64,000 nucleotides of DNA from Nocardia iowensis (GCF_019222765.1 NZ_CP078145.1:2046001-2110000); one strand, 5' to 3'. Shown: positions 27,238 through 35,846, counted from the stretch's first letter. Numbers and translations are program-made. Notes: generated from the letters alone by a model not told the origin.

Positions 27238-27519
27238 ATGTTTGCCCGCCACCGCCTCGAGCGGAAGATCGACGCGCTCAACTTCAAAATGGATCGGATT
27301 CTCGAGCACCTGGGGATCCAAGAATCGCCCGCGTTACCCACCGACGAACCGGTCCGGGCGGCGCCGGTCACCACACGGCCCGGCTCCGGCAACTTCGCCG
27401 AAATCGACGATCTCTTGGCGCAGGGCAAGAAGATTCACGCCATCAAGCGCTACCGCGAGCTGACCGGCTGCGGCCTCAAAGAGGCCAAGGAAGCCGTCGA
27501 GCGCCGCTACCCGTATTGA
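27238..27519 (+). CDS. small protein with ribosomal L7/L12 C-terminal-like domain
   Basis: A 93-residue protein. Residues 1-28 (RLERKIDALNFKMDRILEHLG) look like a short amphipathic or coiled-coil helix, 30-50 is a Pro/Thr-rich linker, and 52-93 resembles the end of the L7/L12 C-terminal domain, with KKIHAIKRYRELTGCGLKEAKEAVE matching the helix that binds translational GTPases. The true rplL product has a different N-terminus and sits with rplJ, so this is a stand-alone relative. Many actinobacteria have such proteins of unknown function. A leaderless start is likely. Confidence 0.75.
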   Translation: MFARHRLERKIDALNFKMDRILEHLGIQESPALPTDEPVRAAPVTTRPGSGNFAEIDDLLAQGKKIHAIKRYRELTGCGLKEAKEAVERRYPY

Positions 27520-27548
27520 CGTCCGTTACCCGTGTTGACGCACCAGCG

Positions 27549-28001
27549 TCACAGCGGCACCGGCCGTTCGTGCACCACATGCTTCATCACCAACGTCGAC
27601 GTCAAGTGCTGAACGCCGGGTAGCGTGGCCAGCTTTTCGTCGTAAAGCTGTTGGAACGCAGGCAGATCCGCCGCGACGATGCGCAGCAGAAAATCGGGGT
27701 CACCGAAGAGTCGCTGCGCCTGTAGCACGTGTGGGATCTCGGCGACGGCCTGCTCGAACGCCGCGACGGTGCGGCGATCTTCCTGGCGCATGGTGACGAA
27801 GACCAGCGCCTCGAACGTCAATCCGACGGCGGCGGCGTCGACCAGCGCGCGGTAGCCGCGGATCACGCCGGACCGTTCCAATTCCCGCAGTCGACGGTGG
27901 CACGGCGACAGGCTCAACCGCACCCGGGCGGCGAGTTCGGTGATCGTCAAACGACCGTCGTGTTGTAGCTCGGCAAGAATCTTCCGGTCGACGCGATCCA
28001 T
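27549..28001 (-). CDS. Lrp/AsnC-family transcriptional regulator
   Basis: A 150-residue regulator. The N-terminal winged helix opens MDRVDRKILAELQHDGRLTITELAARVRLS, and the C-terminal ligand-binding (RAM) domain contains LQAQRLFGDPDFLLRIVA. Family members respond to amino acids and often control a divergent exporter. Here the divergent neighbour is a LysE-type exporter 110 bases away, with an inverted repeat between them. Confidence 0.92.
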   Translation of the reverse strand: MDRVDRKILAELQHDGRLTITELAARVRLSLSPCHRRLRELERSGVIRGYRALVDAAAVGLTFEALVFVTMRQEDRRTVAAFEQAVAEIPHVLQAQRLFGDPDFLLRIVAADLPAFQQLYDEKLATLPGVQHLTSTLVMKHVVHERPVPL

Positions 28002-28077
28002 GGGGGAGATCCTTCCACATATACGCGTTCAGCTGCGAATACTTGGAATCAACTCCCCGCTTGATCCGCCTATTCTT

Positions 28078-28099
28078 CCTTCGAGTGTCTATTCGAAGG
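28078..28099 (+). promoter_or_regulatory. inverted repeat before lysE-type gene, Lrp operator candidate
   Basis: CCTTCGA (28078-28084) and TCGAAGG (28093-28099) form a perfect 7-bp inverted repeat with 8 bases between. It abuts the GGGAG ribosome binding site of the exporter gene, so binding there would block its expression. Confidence 0.45.
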
Positions 28100-28111
28100 G
28101 AGAAGTTCCGT

Positions 28112-28729
28112 ATGGCTGTCGGGTACATCGCCGCGTTCTGGACCGTGTCGATCCTGCTGATCCTGGTGCCCGGCGCGGACTGGGCGTACGCGATCGCCGC
28201 CGGTCTGCGTGAGCGTTCGGTGCTGCCCGCCGTCGGGGGACTGCTCCTGGGTTATGTCGCGTTGACCGCGGTCGTCGCGGCCGGGGTCGCCGCCGTTGTC
28301 GACCGGAATCCCGTTGTGCTGACGGCACTCACGGTGTTCGGCGGGCTTTATCTGATGTGGCTCGGCGGCACGACGCTGGCCGCGCCCAGTGCCCCCGCCA
28401 CCATGCCGGAGGAGACGAATCCGTCCCCGTGGGGTGCCAGCGTCCTGCGCGGCATCGGCATCAGCGGACTGAACCCCAAAGCCATCCTGCTGTTCCTCGC
28501 CCTGCTCCCGCAGTTCACCGACCGCACCGGCTCCTGGCCCCTCGCCGCCCAGATCGGCGCCCTCGGCCTGATCCATACCGCCAGCTGCGCGGCCATCTAC
28601 CTGTGCGTCGGCGTGCTGGCCCGCACCGTCCTGCGCGCCCGCCCCACCGCCGCCCGCATCGTCACCCGGACTTCCGGCGTCGCCATGCTGATCATCGGTG
28701 CGCTGCTCTTGGTGGAACGCTTCGTGTGA
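28112..28729 (+). CDS. LysE-family amino-acid/small-molecule exporter
   Basis: A 205-residue, six-helix LysE/RhtB-type membrane transporter. The opening (YIAAFWTVSILLILVPGADWAYAI) carries the family motif VPGxxW/N. Hydrophobic segments lie near residues 5-25, 35-60, 65-85, 110-135, 145-165 and 180-203. GISGLNPKAILLFLALLPQF is the family's NPK motif. It exports amino acids or homoserine-lactone-like compounds out of the cell. The ATG at 28112 follows GGGAG; homology starts there. Confidence 0.9.
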   Translation: MAVGYIAAFWTVSILLILVPGADWAYAIAAGLRERSVLPAVGGLLLGYVALTAVVAAGVAAVVDRNPVVLTALTVFGGLYLMWLGGTTLAAPSAPATMPEETNPSPWGASVLRGIGISGLNPKAILLFLALLPQFTDRTGSWPLAAQIGALGLIHTASCAAIYLCVGVLARTVLRARPTAARIVTRTSGVAMLIIGALLLVERFV

Positions 28730-28799
28730 GGGGTTGTCCGCCGAGAACCGCACTGGCGGGTCGGTATTCGGACGAGTAGTACCGACGCCGCATCCGGTC

Positions 28800-29150
28800 T
28801 CAGCTAGGCTGGCAAGCCGTGTCCTCAGGGAGTCTTCCGTGGACGAGATAGTCAACCGTGATGGCTCGGGCGCATGAGCTGGTCCCGGGGATCGAGCCGG
28901 GGAGGCCCTTGGGTTTGGTTTGCGGTAGGACGAGATGCCCGGGTTTGCGGACGACCGTGATCAGCCGTGAATTCGGGATCGTCGTGCGGACTGCTCGAGC
29001 TCCCGAGATCGGTGTGACGGGGTCCTTCTCGTTGCTGATCAGCACCGCGGAGCCGATTCGGTCGTAGTCCGCCGAGCACCGGCACTGTGATGGCAGCTCG
29101 TCGTGTCCGGCACACGGATTCCCCCTCCGCCCGAATAGGCTGTGCGCCAA
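28800..29150 (-). pseudogene. remnant of a TAP-type alpha/beta hydrolase (C-terminal part)
   Basis: The translated fragment contains AVLISNEKDPVTPISGARAV, then PNSRLITVVRKPGHL, then CARAITVDYLVHGRLPEDTAC. This is the TAP C-terminal domain of secreted tripeptidyl-aminopeptidase-like hydrolases, with the catalytic Asp (EKDPVTP) and a GH for the catalytic His. The rest of the hydrolase, including the nucleophile, is absent, and sequence between GH and CA is disturbed. There is no start signal. It reads as a decayed, truncated gene. Confidence 0.7.
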
Positions 29151-29244
29151 TCTAACCGATGGTTCGGTCAGTGTCGACTCTCGAACGGGCGACTACTGAG
29201 CTGCGCAGCTCCGATCGCTGCGGCAACCTGTCTGACAGAGGCAC

Positions 29245-29250
29245 TAGCCT
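29245..29250 (+). promoter_or_regulatory. -10 element (TAGCCT) of a likely leaderless mRNA
   Basis: TAGCCT ends six bases before the ATG at 29257 and no purine-rich ribosome binding site is present. Confidence 0.4.
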
Positions 29251-29256
29251 CCCGGT

Positions 29257-29847
29257 ATGAACCCGCAACACCCGATCGGGGCTGATATCGCTGCCGATCT
29301 GCACCGCTACCTTCAGCAATCCCGAGACAGTGTCCTTTCCTCGCTGGAAGGCTTGGGGGAGTACGACATTCGACGACCGATGACGCCTAGTGCTACCAAT
29401 CTGCTCGGGCTGGTCAAGCACCTTGCCGGGATCGAGCTCGGGTACTTGGGTGACTGTGTGGGTCGGCCTGCTCCGGTGCGGTTGCCGTGGGTCGAGGACG
29501 GGTCGATCTGGGAGAACGCCGATATGTGGGCCACGGCCGAGGAAACGAAGGATGAGTTGGTTGGGTTGTATCGAACGGCTTGGCGGCACGCAGATGAGTC
29601 GATCGAACAGCTCGGCTTGGATGCCCCGGCGGAGGTGTTGTGGTGGGCCGAGGAGCGGCGGAAGACCACGCTGGGGGCTCTGCTTGTTCGTGTTGTCGCC
29701 GAAACCGCCCAGCATGCGGGACATGCCGACATCTTGCGCGAAATAATCGATGGGCGCGCGGGTGGCGATCATGACGAGATGGGCGACGCGGAGTGGTGGT
29801 CCCGTTATGTCGAGCGGGTCCAGCGGGCGGCGGACAGTCATCGGTGA
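29257..29847 (+). CDS. DinB-like (DUF664) protein
   Basis: A 196-residue four-helix-bundle protein of the DinB/YfiT superfamily, DUF664 branch. Features are LLGLVKHLAGIELGYLGD (first metal histidine in KHLA), a middle EERRKTTLGALLVRVVAETAQHAGHADILRE (second and third histidines in AQHAGH) and a C-terminal WWSRYVERV. Related proteins bind a metal and some transfer thiols such as mycothiol or bacillithiol; others have no known role. It precedes the convergent espG-like gene by 54 bases. Confidence 0.85.
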   Translation: MNPQHPIGADIAADLHRYLQQSRDSVLSSLEGLGEYDIRRPMTPSATNLLGLVKHLAGIELGYLGDCVGRPAPVRLPWVEDGSIWENADMWATAEETKDELVGLYRTAWRHADESIEQLGLDAPAEVLWWAEERRKTTLGALLVRVVAETAQHAGHADILREIIDGRAGGDHDEMGDAEWWSRYVERVQRAADSHR

Positions 29848-29901
29848 CCGTAGTGCAAAGCCCTCGGCAATCTCACGAAAAGATCCGAGGGCTTGTGGCC
29901 T

Positions 29902-30681
29902 TTACCACGAGGCTTTGGTCTGCTCGTTTTCCATCCGGTAGTAGCGGCGGGTGAGGTCGAGGAGGCGGGCTATCTCGTTGGTCATCGAGGTGGGGCTCAT
30001 CGGGGTGGCGACAATGGGGTCGCCGGACTTGATGTAGTAGCGGCCGTCGTCGGCGTAGTCGGTCCAGAGGAAGCCGCGACCATCGGTGGTCGGCCTGGAA
30101 TCGATGGAAGGACCGGGGAATACGGTGATTTCGCCGACGGCGGTGCGGTCGCGCTTGAATATGCGATTGAGCTGTTCGTTGATGCTGACCTCGTCGGGGC
30201 GGCGGACATAGCGCTGGCGGTCGGCGGCGATCTCGTCCCTGCGGAAGCTGACCGCCGGGTGGGTGCCCGCCGGTGCCTTCGGCAGTGCGGCCACCGCCGC
30301 GGCGGCCACCTCGCTCGGCGCGCACAAGCCCATGATCACGTCACCGCCGGTGTCTTCAGCCGTGCCGGGTAGCTGAACGAGGGTGGCGCCGGAACCATTT
30401 CGGACCGCACCATGGAACCGGAACACCGCGGCGAGCCCGGAACCGCCGAAACCTTTGGATTCGACGCGTGTTTCGGGTTCCAGCAGCGTCGCCAGTGCCA
30501 GTTCCAGGTTCTCGGAATACCGGCCGAGTAGTGACTCGACAGCCGACTCTCGTTGCCGGACAAGGTCTTCCCAGTCAATCGCCGTCGTCGGCCGGAACGC
30601 CAACGGGTAAGGCAGGCGGTCGCGTCCGTAGGCCGACCAGAGGATGTCGAACTCCTGGCCGGTGAATCGCCAACTGCGCAC
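29902..30681 (-). CDS. EspG-family ESX secretion chaperone
   Basis: A 259-residue EspG-like protein, opening WRFTGQEFDILWSAYGRDRLPYPL, as EspG proteins do. EspG binds a specific PE-PPE pair in the cytoplasm, keeps it soluble and delivers it to an ESX (type VII) machine. It is the last gene of the four-gene unit running from 32986 down to 29902, starting two bases after the PPE-like stop. No ESX core genes (eccB-E, mycP) are in the window. Confidence 0.85.
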   Translation of the reverse strand: MRSWRFTGQEFDILWSAYGRDRLPYPLAFRPTTAIDWEDLVRQRESAVESLLGRYSENLELALATLLEPETRVESKGFGGSGLAAVFRFHGAVRNGSGATLVQLPGTAEDTGGDVIMGLCAPSEVAAAAVAALPKAPAGTHPAVSFRRDEIAADRQRYVRRPDEVSINEQLNRIFKRDRTAVGEITVFPGPSIDSRPTTDGRGFLWTDYADDGRYYIKSGDPIVATPMSPTSMTNEIARLLDLTRRYYRMENEQTKASW

Positions 30682-30683
30682 GC

Positions 30684-31985
30684 TCAGTTTTCCCCGATCA
30701 CCGGGGGTACGGCCGGGTTCGGTGTGCCGAGCAGTTCCTCGGACCTGTCGATGATCAAGTAGTCCGGGATCTGGTGGTTCTCCTCGTCATCCTTCTTCGC
30801 GCCCGCGCCACCGGCCATCGGCATGCCACTCATGCCAGGGCGTCCCGCGGCGCCGGTGGTGGAGGTGCCGGAGCGGGCAGCGAGCGGTGCCGCGGTTCCC
30901 GGCTGCTGCGGGGTGCCGGGGATGCTGCGGCCAGGGGAGGGGGCGCCCGGAGTGCCTGGGGTGCCCGGACCGGTTCGGGCGCTGGGACTTCCGGGGGAGC
31001 GAGTCGTGTTCGGGCTGCCCGGAGTCGTGCTTCGACTGGGCACCTGGGTACCCAGCGGTGTTGTGCCCGGGGTGTTTTGGCTCGAAGTGCCGGTGGGAGT
31101 GGAGCTTGGTGTCGCGGGATTGGTTGCTTGAGTGGTGGTTTGCGTCGTACCGGCCGCGGTGGTCTGCGGGTTCTCACCAGCCGGTTGAGTGCTGGGGTTC
31201 TGCTCTTGCTTCGGATCTCCGGAATTGTTGGCTGGTGCCTGAGTTTCCTGCTTCGACGGATCGCCGGTGCTCGAGGAAGTCTGCGGGCCCGCGGAGGAGG
31301 ACGGCGGAGCCATCGGCTGATCCGGATTGTTCACCAGGGTCGGGCTGTTCGGCACCACGGGTACGCCGGTGTCGGTCTGGTTCGCGACCTGCCAATACAC
31401 CGTGCGGAGCACGCGGCGCGCCTCAGCGGTCGCCTCGGTCTGGTTGTGATCGTCGACCTTCAGCACACCCTCGGTGGGCAGCGTCTTACCGCGCAGGTCG
31501 GGGCCTGATTCTGAGGCGCGTGGCATGAGGGCCTGCGTTTGATGCAGGCCGGTGTACAGCTCGTTCAGCTTGACCGAGATGAGCTCGGTAGCGAGAGTCA
31601 GTTGTTGTGACTGGTCGACGTACCGGTTGACGGACTGGACTGCCTGCTGCGCGGCTTGGCCCTCCCAGCCGTTTGCGACGGTCGCCTTGATTGCGTCACC
31701 GAAGGTATGCGACTTCTCCCGGAATGCGGCGCTGATGTTCTGCCACATTTGCGAGGCTTCCCACGCTTGGCCGGGTTTCATTGCCTCGACCTTGCTGACG
31801 AGGTCCTGCAAGGTGCCGGTCTCGATCACGAACAAGTCCTCGCCGGGGTTGGTGATCGACGGCGGGTCGTAGCCCTGCTCGATCTCTTGCGCTAGGCGGC
31901 TGCGGTGCGAATAGATCGCGGTGCGGTCGTCATTCCACTGCTGTTGAGCAGCGATGATTCGGGCTTGATAATCGTCTTGACTCAT
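30684..31985 (-). CDS. PPE-domain-like ESX substrate with low-complexity tail
   Basis: A 433-residue protein. Residues 1-185 are helical, with a WxG turn at W107-E108-G109 (ATVANGWEGQAAQQAV) characteristic of WXG100/PPE helical hairpins. From about 205 onwards it is Thr/Ser/Pro/Gly/Gln-rich with no predicted fold, then a short C-terminal segment (QIPDYLIIDRSEELLG). Its 5' end overlaps the preceding gene by four bases (ATGA), implying paired synthesis, and an EspG gene follows at once. By context it is an exported surface or secreted protein. Confidence 0.75.
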   Translation of the reverse strand: MSQDDYQARIIAAQQQWNDDRTAIYSHRSRLAQEIEQGYDPPSITNPGEDLFVIETGTLQDLVSKVEAMKPGQAWEASQMWQNISAAFREKSHTFGDAIKATVANGWEGQAAQQAVQSVNRYVDQSQQLTLATELISVKLNELYTGLHQTQALMPRASESGPDLRGKTLPTEGVLKVDDHNQTEATAEARRVLRTVYWQVANQTDTGVPVVPNSPTLVNNPDQPMAPPSSSAGPQTSSSTGDPSKQETQAPANNSGDPKQEQNPSTQPAGENPQTTAAGTTQTTTQATNPATPSSTPTGTSSQNTPGTTPLGTQVPSRSTTPGSPNTTRSPGSPSARTGPGTPGTPGAPSPGRSIPGTPQQPGTAAPLAARSGTSTTGAAGRPGMSGMPMAGGAGAKKDDEENHQIPDYLIIDRSEELLGTPNPAVPPVIGEN

Positions 31986-32374
31986 GAGCCGCCCTCCCCA
32001 GGGACGTCAATGGCCGCGATCTTCTGGCTGTTGCTTTCATCTACCGATTGGTAGTTCGCCACGGCCTGGGCGAACACTTGACGCATCAGTTGGACTTCTT
32101 CGATGTGGGTCTCGAGGGACGATTCGAGCGAGGTGTCGCCGCCTCGGCCTTTCAGCGCGAACTTTCGCTCCAAGATCGGACCAGACGGCATTCCGCCGAA
32201 GCCCGTCGCCCACTGAACACCGCGGGTGGAGCTGCGAATATCATCGAGGTCCTCTAGATATGCCTCGCATTTCGCGTCCAGGTCTTTGCCCACATCTGGA
32301 CTCAGCCTCAGCTCGCCTGCGTTAGCCCGCTCGAGGAGCTGACCCCAGTCCGATTGTGGAGCAGCTGGGTCCAT
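31982..32374 (-). CDS. PE-like partner protein with YxxxD secretion motif
   Basis: A 130-residue, mainly helical protein with no recognised Pfam family. It has a helix about 25-50, a Gly-rich turn (WATGFGGMPSGP, 55-66) and a long helix about 80-120. Y108-x-x-x-D112 (NYQSVDESN) fits the YxxxD/E type VII export signal, near the C-terminus as in PE and EsxB proteins. It precedes and overlaps the PPE-like gene, the same order as PE-PPE pairs. I infer a heterodimer with the PPE-like protein. Confidence 0.65.
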   Translation of the reverse strand: MDPAAPQSDWGQLLERANAGELRLSPDVGKDLDAKCEAYLEDLDDIRSSTRGVQWATGFGGMPSGPILERKFALKGRGGDTSLESSLETHIEEVQLMRQVFAQAVANYQSVDESNSQKIAAIDVPGEGGS

Positions 32375-32377
32375 GGT

Positions 32378-32986
32378 TCAGTTCCCTCCGCCGGGCAGGT
32401 ACTTTGCAAAATCGTTCGCATGCCGGGTGGCTTGATCGCAGGGCTCCCCGAGCTTGCCGACCGAGTACCTGGTGGTGACCAGAAACGCCACTGTCCCTGA
32501 GGCTGTCCCCTGAGGGACCTCGACCGCTACGCCGCAATCGAGTCGCTTTGCGTCATCGACGAACAAGAAGCGTAATGCTGGACGTCCGCCGACCGTCACT
32601 GGTGTGAAGCCCTCTAGGTCCTGACGCTCCCGGATCGCCTGCAGCGTGGGTTCACCGGAGTAAACCCCCAGGTCGTACCACTTGGCGGCTGACCGCCAGC
32701 CACAGACTTTCCAGCCTGTCGGGTCGATCTTTGCGACATCCTTGGTGCGGGTCTCGGGGTTGAGCTCACCGGCCCGCAACGCATCATCCGGCAGTGCCGT
32801 ACATGGATCCCAAATCGCCGCGTCCACGGAAGTCGCGGTCGAAGGCTTCCCAGTGGCGCTCGTTGTCGTACTCGGCCCCCCAGTCGCCGTAGGCGACCCA
32901 TCAGTCGAGTCCCCACACCCCGCCAACGCCAGCACCACACCCACTACCAGGGCGATACCTCGCAGCTTGTTCCCCCTGCTGGCCAT
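32378..32986 (-). CDS. DUF3558-family lipoprotein
   Basis: A 202-residue exported lipoprotein. The signal peptide is RGIALVVGVVLALAGC with a lipobox LAGC, followed by a Ser/Thr/Gly-rich linker and the DUF3558 domain with WDPCTALPDDALRAGELNPETR and a second cysteine in KVCGWRS. Similar lipoproteins recur in Corynebacteriales beside ESX-related cassettes; their role is unknown. The ATG at 32986 has AGGGGA upstream. It is first in the unit and stops three bases before the PE-like gene. Confidence 0.85.
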   Translation of the reverse strand: MASRGNKLRGIALVVGVVLALAGCGDSTDGSPTATGGPSTTTSATGKPSTATSVDAAIWDPCTALPDDALRAGELNPETRTKDVAKIDPTGWKVCGWRSAAKWYDLGVYSGEPTLQAIRERQDLEGFTPVTVGGRPALRFLFVDDAKRLDCGVAVEVPQGTASGTVAFLVTTRYSVGKLGEPCDQATRHANDFAKYLPGGGN

Positions 32987-33117
32987 CCGTTCCCCTAACC
33001 GCCGGTGTCCAAAATCCATCCGAGGTGGATGCGCCCCGGTGCCCACCCCCGTTACCTGGGCAAACCGTACCGCCGACCACTCGCGCGCCGCAACAACCCG
33101 GAACATTCCACCACCGA

Positions 33118-34329
33118 TCAGCACTTCTCGTAACGTTCCGCGAGTGTCTGCTCGGCCGGGCTGGGCGGGTACGCACGGGACGTGCATCCACCGATCGTGA
33201 TGTTGAGCGGCGCGGTGGGGTTTTCGCCGAAGGTGCCGCTGAGGTCGCGGGCGGCGGTGTAGCGGATGGGTGCGCCCAGTTCGGCGACGATCGGGAGATG
33301 CTGCTCGGCCAGCAGCTCCGCGTCGTTGGGGCGCGACGAGTCGAGCTGTTCGATGATCGCGGATCCGGTGGTCATCCGAACGGAGTGGGGCGTGTGCTGG
33401 TCAACATTGAGTCGATTCCAGACGGAGAGTTCGAGCTCGTTCGGGTACCTGCCATTGGCTTGTAGAAACCCGGTCCCGCGCTCCGATGGCTTTACCTCCC
33501 ACCGAGCGGTTGATAGATCAGGGAACTCGCGTGCCAGGCGTCCGTACGCCTCGCCGACGGCGTTGAAGTCGTTCTCGCTCAACAGGTTCAGTGAAATATC
33601 GCCCACTCCGATATCGCCCGTTTTGCCGCGATATCCGGTGTGGTAAATCCAGTCCACCTCGTATCCGGGAAAGGTGGCCCGTAGCGCGAGCCAGCGCGCG
33701 ACGCGCTCCGCCGCGGAGTCGAGCCCGGCCTTCCCCGCTCTGAAGGAGCCGCCGGTGTCACCTCGACGGACTTGGATATCGATGTCCCACGAATGGAATT
33801 CCGGCCCCGCCACTTGGTCGCGGAAGGTCTGCACCACCGCCTTCGCCTGTTCGGCGGAGGCCTCCTGGGTCAGCACGATGACGGCTGAGAACGACAATCC
33901 GGTCCCGGTGGAGGCGTGTTGGACTCCGGGCATCCGCTCGAGGGCCGCTTCGATTTGCGTCGACTGCCGGCCGAGGTCCGGTCGCGGATCGCTGGCCGCG
34001 GCGTTCATCAAAGCCAGTCCGCCGCAGGCTGAAATGAGGACGCCGCCCAGGGCGGTCATTGCCCACATGAACGGGGGCCGACCCCGGCGTCCTGCGACGA
34101 CGATCATCACTCCGGCCACGAGCAGCGTGCTGCCGACGCCGACGAAGGTCACGCCAAGTGACCAGGGCACCAACCATTCTCGGCACTCGTGATACGAACA
34201 GCCGTCGGTGAACATCACGGTAAAGGGGGCGATCCAGGTCGCGAACACGCCGATCCCGACCGCGAGGGCATACACGAGCCAGGCCGTGACCAAGTCCCCG
34301 GTGGACGGCCGAGGCTGCTGATCTTTCAC
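33118..34329 (-). CDS. hypothetical membrane protein, 403 aa
   Basis: No family recognised. Three hydrophobic segments are at about 13-37, 53-80 and 87-110; the loop between the first two holds CSYHECREW, a possible disulphide pair outside the membrane. The remaining 290 residues are soluble and appear to form repeated alpha/beta units (VIVLTQEASAEQAKAVVQTF, then SENDFNAVGEAYGRLAREF), ending in TIGGC and YEKC. The start is GTG at 34329. It is on the same strand as the ESX cassette, 131 bases upstream of its lipoprotein gene, and may belong with it. Confidence 0.7.
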   Translation of the reverse strand: MKDQQPRPSTGDLVTAWLVYALAVGIGVFATWIAPFTVMFTDGCSYHECREWLVPWSLGVTFVGVGSTLLVAGVMIVVAGRRGRPPFMWAMTALGGVLISACGGLALMNAAASDPRPDLGRQSTQIEAALERMPGVQHASTGTGLSFSAVIVLTQEASAEQAKAVVQTFRDQVAGPEFHSWDIDIQVRRGDTGGSFRAGKAGLDSAAERVARWLALRATFPGYEVDWIYHTGYRGKTGDIGVGDISLNLLSENDFNAVGEAYGRLAREFPDLSTARWEVKPSERGTGFLQANGRYPNELELSVWNRLNVDQHTPHSVRMTTGSAIIEQLDSSRPNDAELLAEQHLPIVAELGAPIRYTAARDLSGTFGENPTAPLNITIGGCTSRAYPPSPAEQTLAERYEKC

Positions 34330-34448
34330 TTCGACAGGCCCCCTGAAATGTGAGACGTTGCCCGTCCACCCACTCAGATCGAGCGGCTACTACTGGCTAG
34401 GCTCGGCCATGGCGCACGTTCGTGGATTCGATGATCAGAACCCGCAGG

Positions 34449-35264
34449 TCACCCGCGCGCCGTGCTCATCATCGGCCCTTCCTGCCGTGGCCGCGGGAAG
34501 TCCGGGTTCTCCCGAATGTGCTCCGTGGCGCGGGTAATCGCTTGGCTGTACCGCGCGCTCGCGGCATTGTGCGTGAGCAGCGCGACGCCGATCATCGCCG
34601 GTGCCACGGCGTGCACGCCCGCGTCGAACCAGCGGGCGTCCTTGACGTGCGGGTAGGTATTGAGCCCGATTGTCAGTGCGAGCAAGACGATTTCGGCGGC
34701 GACGACCTGGGTGCGACTGTTCAGCACGCCCCATTCGGCCAGCTTGGTGGTGCCGATCATGATGATGACCAGGCACACGCTGATCATCGCCTCGACCAGG
34801 TAGCTGAACCAGTACAGCGGGTCGGTGATGCCGTCCGGCGCGATGTTGTGCTGCACGTTGACGGCCGACCACAGCATGCCCGCGATCACGACGCCGGCCA
34901 GCGCGCGCAGCGACCAGGCGCGGTGCCGGTACAGCGAGGCCAGCTGGGCGTGCGGGCTGGATTCGCGGCGCTGCGCGGCAATGGCTTTGCGTGCCATCAG
35001 CAGATCGCGGATGTCGGCCTTTTCGATGGCTTCTTTGGTCTGCCGGGCGCGGTCGGCGGCGGCGGACACGGCCTCGGCGTACTTCCAGCGCTGGCCGCGG
35101 TCCTGGGTGCGGATGCGCTCGGCCAGTTCGCGCTCGGCCTCCAGCTCGTCTTCGGCCAGCGCCTCGGTCAGCGCGGGATCGAACTGGTAGGCCAGGCGGC
35201 CGCGGGCCCGCTCGACCCGCCTTGCCAACTGCGCGACTTCGTCGAAGGGGTGTTCGTCGGGCAT
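34449..35264 (-). CDS. hypothetical membrane protein with charged N-terminal helix
   Basis: A 271-residue protein. Residues 1-100 are strongly charged and helical (ARRVERARGRLAYQFDP, EDELEAERELAERIRTQDRG), likely coiled-coil. Then come four or five hydrophobic segments from about 115 (LAGVVIAGMLWSAVNV, WFSYLVEAMISVCLVIIMIG, VVAAEIVLLALTIGL, VHAVAPAMIGVALL). The layout resembles SpdB-like membrane proteins of actinomycete plasmids and conjugative elements, but no other transfer gene is here, so I leave it unnamed. The ATG at 35264 follows GGAG. Confidence 0.7.
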   Translation of the reverse strand: MPDEHPFDEVAQLARRVERARGRLAYQFDPALTEALAEDELEAERELAERIRTQDRGQRWKYAEAVSAAADRARQTKEAIEKADIRDLLMARKAIAAQRRESSPHAQLASLYRHRAWSLRALAGVVIAGMLWSAVNVQHNIAPDGITDPLYWFSYLVEAMISVCLVIIMIGTTKLAEWGVLNSRTQVVAAEIVLLALTIGLNTYPHVKDARWFDAGVHAVAPAMIGVALLTHNAASARYSQAITRATEHIRENPDFPRPRQEGPMMSTARG

Positions 35265-35456
35265 GCGGGCTCCAAATGTGGATGGGCTGAACGGAACTCG
35301 ACAAATCGGAAGACGCCGGGCTGCCCGCTCACCGGGAGCTGGGTAGTAGCTCGCTGCGAGGGTAGCGGACAGGTGGCGTCGACACCTACTCTTCATAGTC
35401 GATTCCGCGCGCCGAAAGCACGCTGGAGCGTCAACTGCGCCGAAAATATCGGCGAG

Positions 35457-35834
35457 TCACTCGGGTTCGATGGCCATGTCTTCCTGACTCCAGTACGCGC
35501 GCATGCGGGTGATCTTGCCCGCGTCGTCGAACTCCATCACATCGATCGGCGACAACGTGAAGCGCTGTCCGCCGACCTTGGTGACGATGGTGAACATGAA
35601 GGCGGCCTCGTTGCCCACGATGCGCACGGTCTCCGGTCGCAGCTCGGTCTCCCGGTCGAGCGCGGCGATCACGTCGTAGAACTCCCGGATGGCGGCGTGC
35701 CCGTGCCGGGCCGGGGTGCCCACCGGGTCTTCGACGGTCGCATCGGCGGCGTAGAGGTCGACGACGGCCTCGGTCGGGCCGGAGCCGACCAGTTTGACGT
35801 ACTGCTCGACCGCATCGCGGATCTGCTGGGTCAT
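35457..35834 (-). CDS. NTF2-fold protein, steroid delta-isomerase-like
   Basis: A 125-residue SnoaL/ketosteroid-isomerase-like protein: AVEQYVKLVGSGPTEAVVDLYAADATVEDPVG, then GHAAIREFYDVIAAL, and a C-terminal strand pair IDVMEFDDAGKITRMRAYW, all typical of the fold. The fold covers isomerases, dehydratases and non-enzymatic proteins. A near-perfect KstR-type operator lies directly upstream, favouring a part in steroid breakdown. The ATG at 35834 has GGAG six bases upstream. Confidence 0.85.
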   Translation of the reverse strand: MTQQIRDAVEQYVKLVGSGPTEAVVDLYAADATVEDPVGTPARHGHAAIREFYDVIAALDRETELRPETVRIVGNEAAFMFTIVTKVGGQRFTLSPIDVMEFDDAGKITRMRAYWSQEDMAIEPE

Positions 35835-35846
35835 CGAAAACTCCTA

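Noticed and set aside
34449..35264. SpdB-like membrane protein as evidence for an integrated conjugative element
   Set aside because: No integrase, replication, Tra/FtsK-like gene or attachment repeat lies nearby; similarity is in general layout only.
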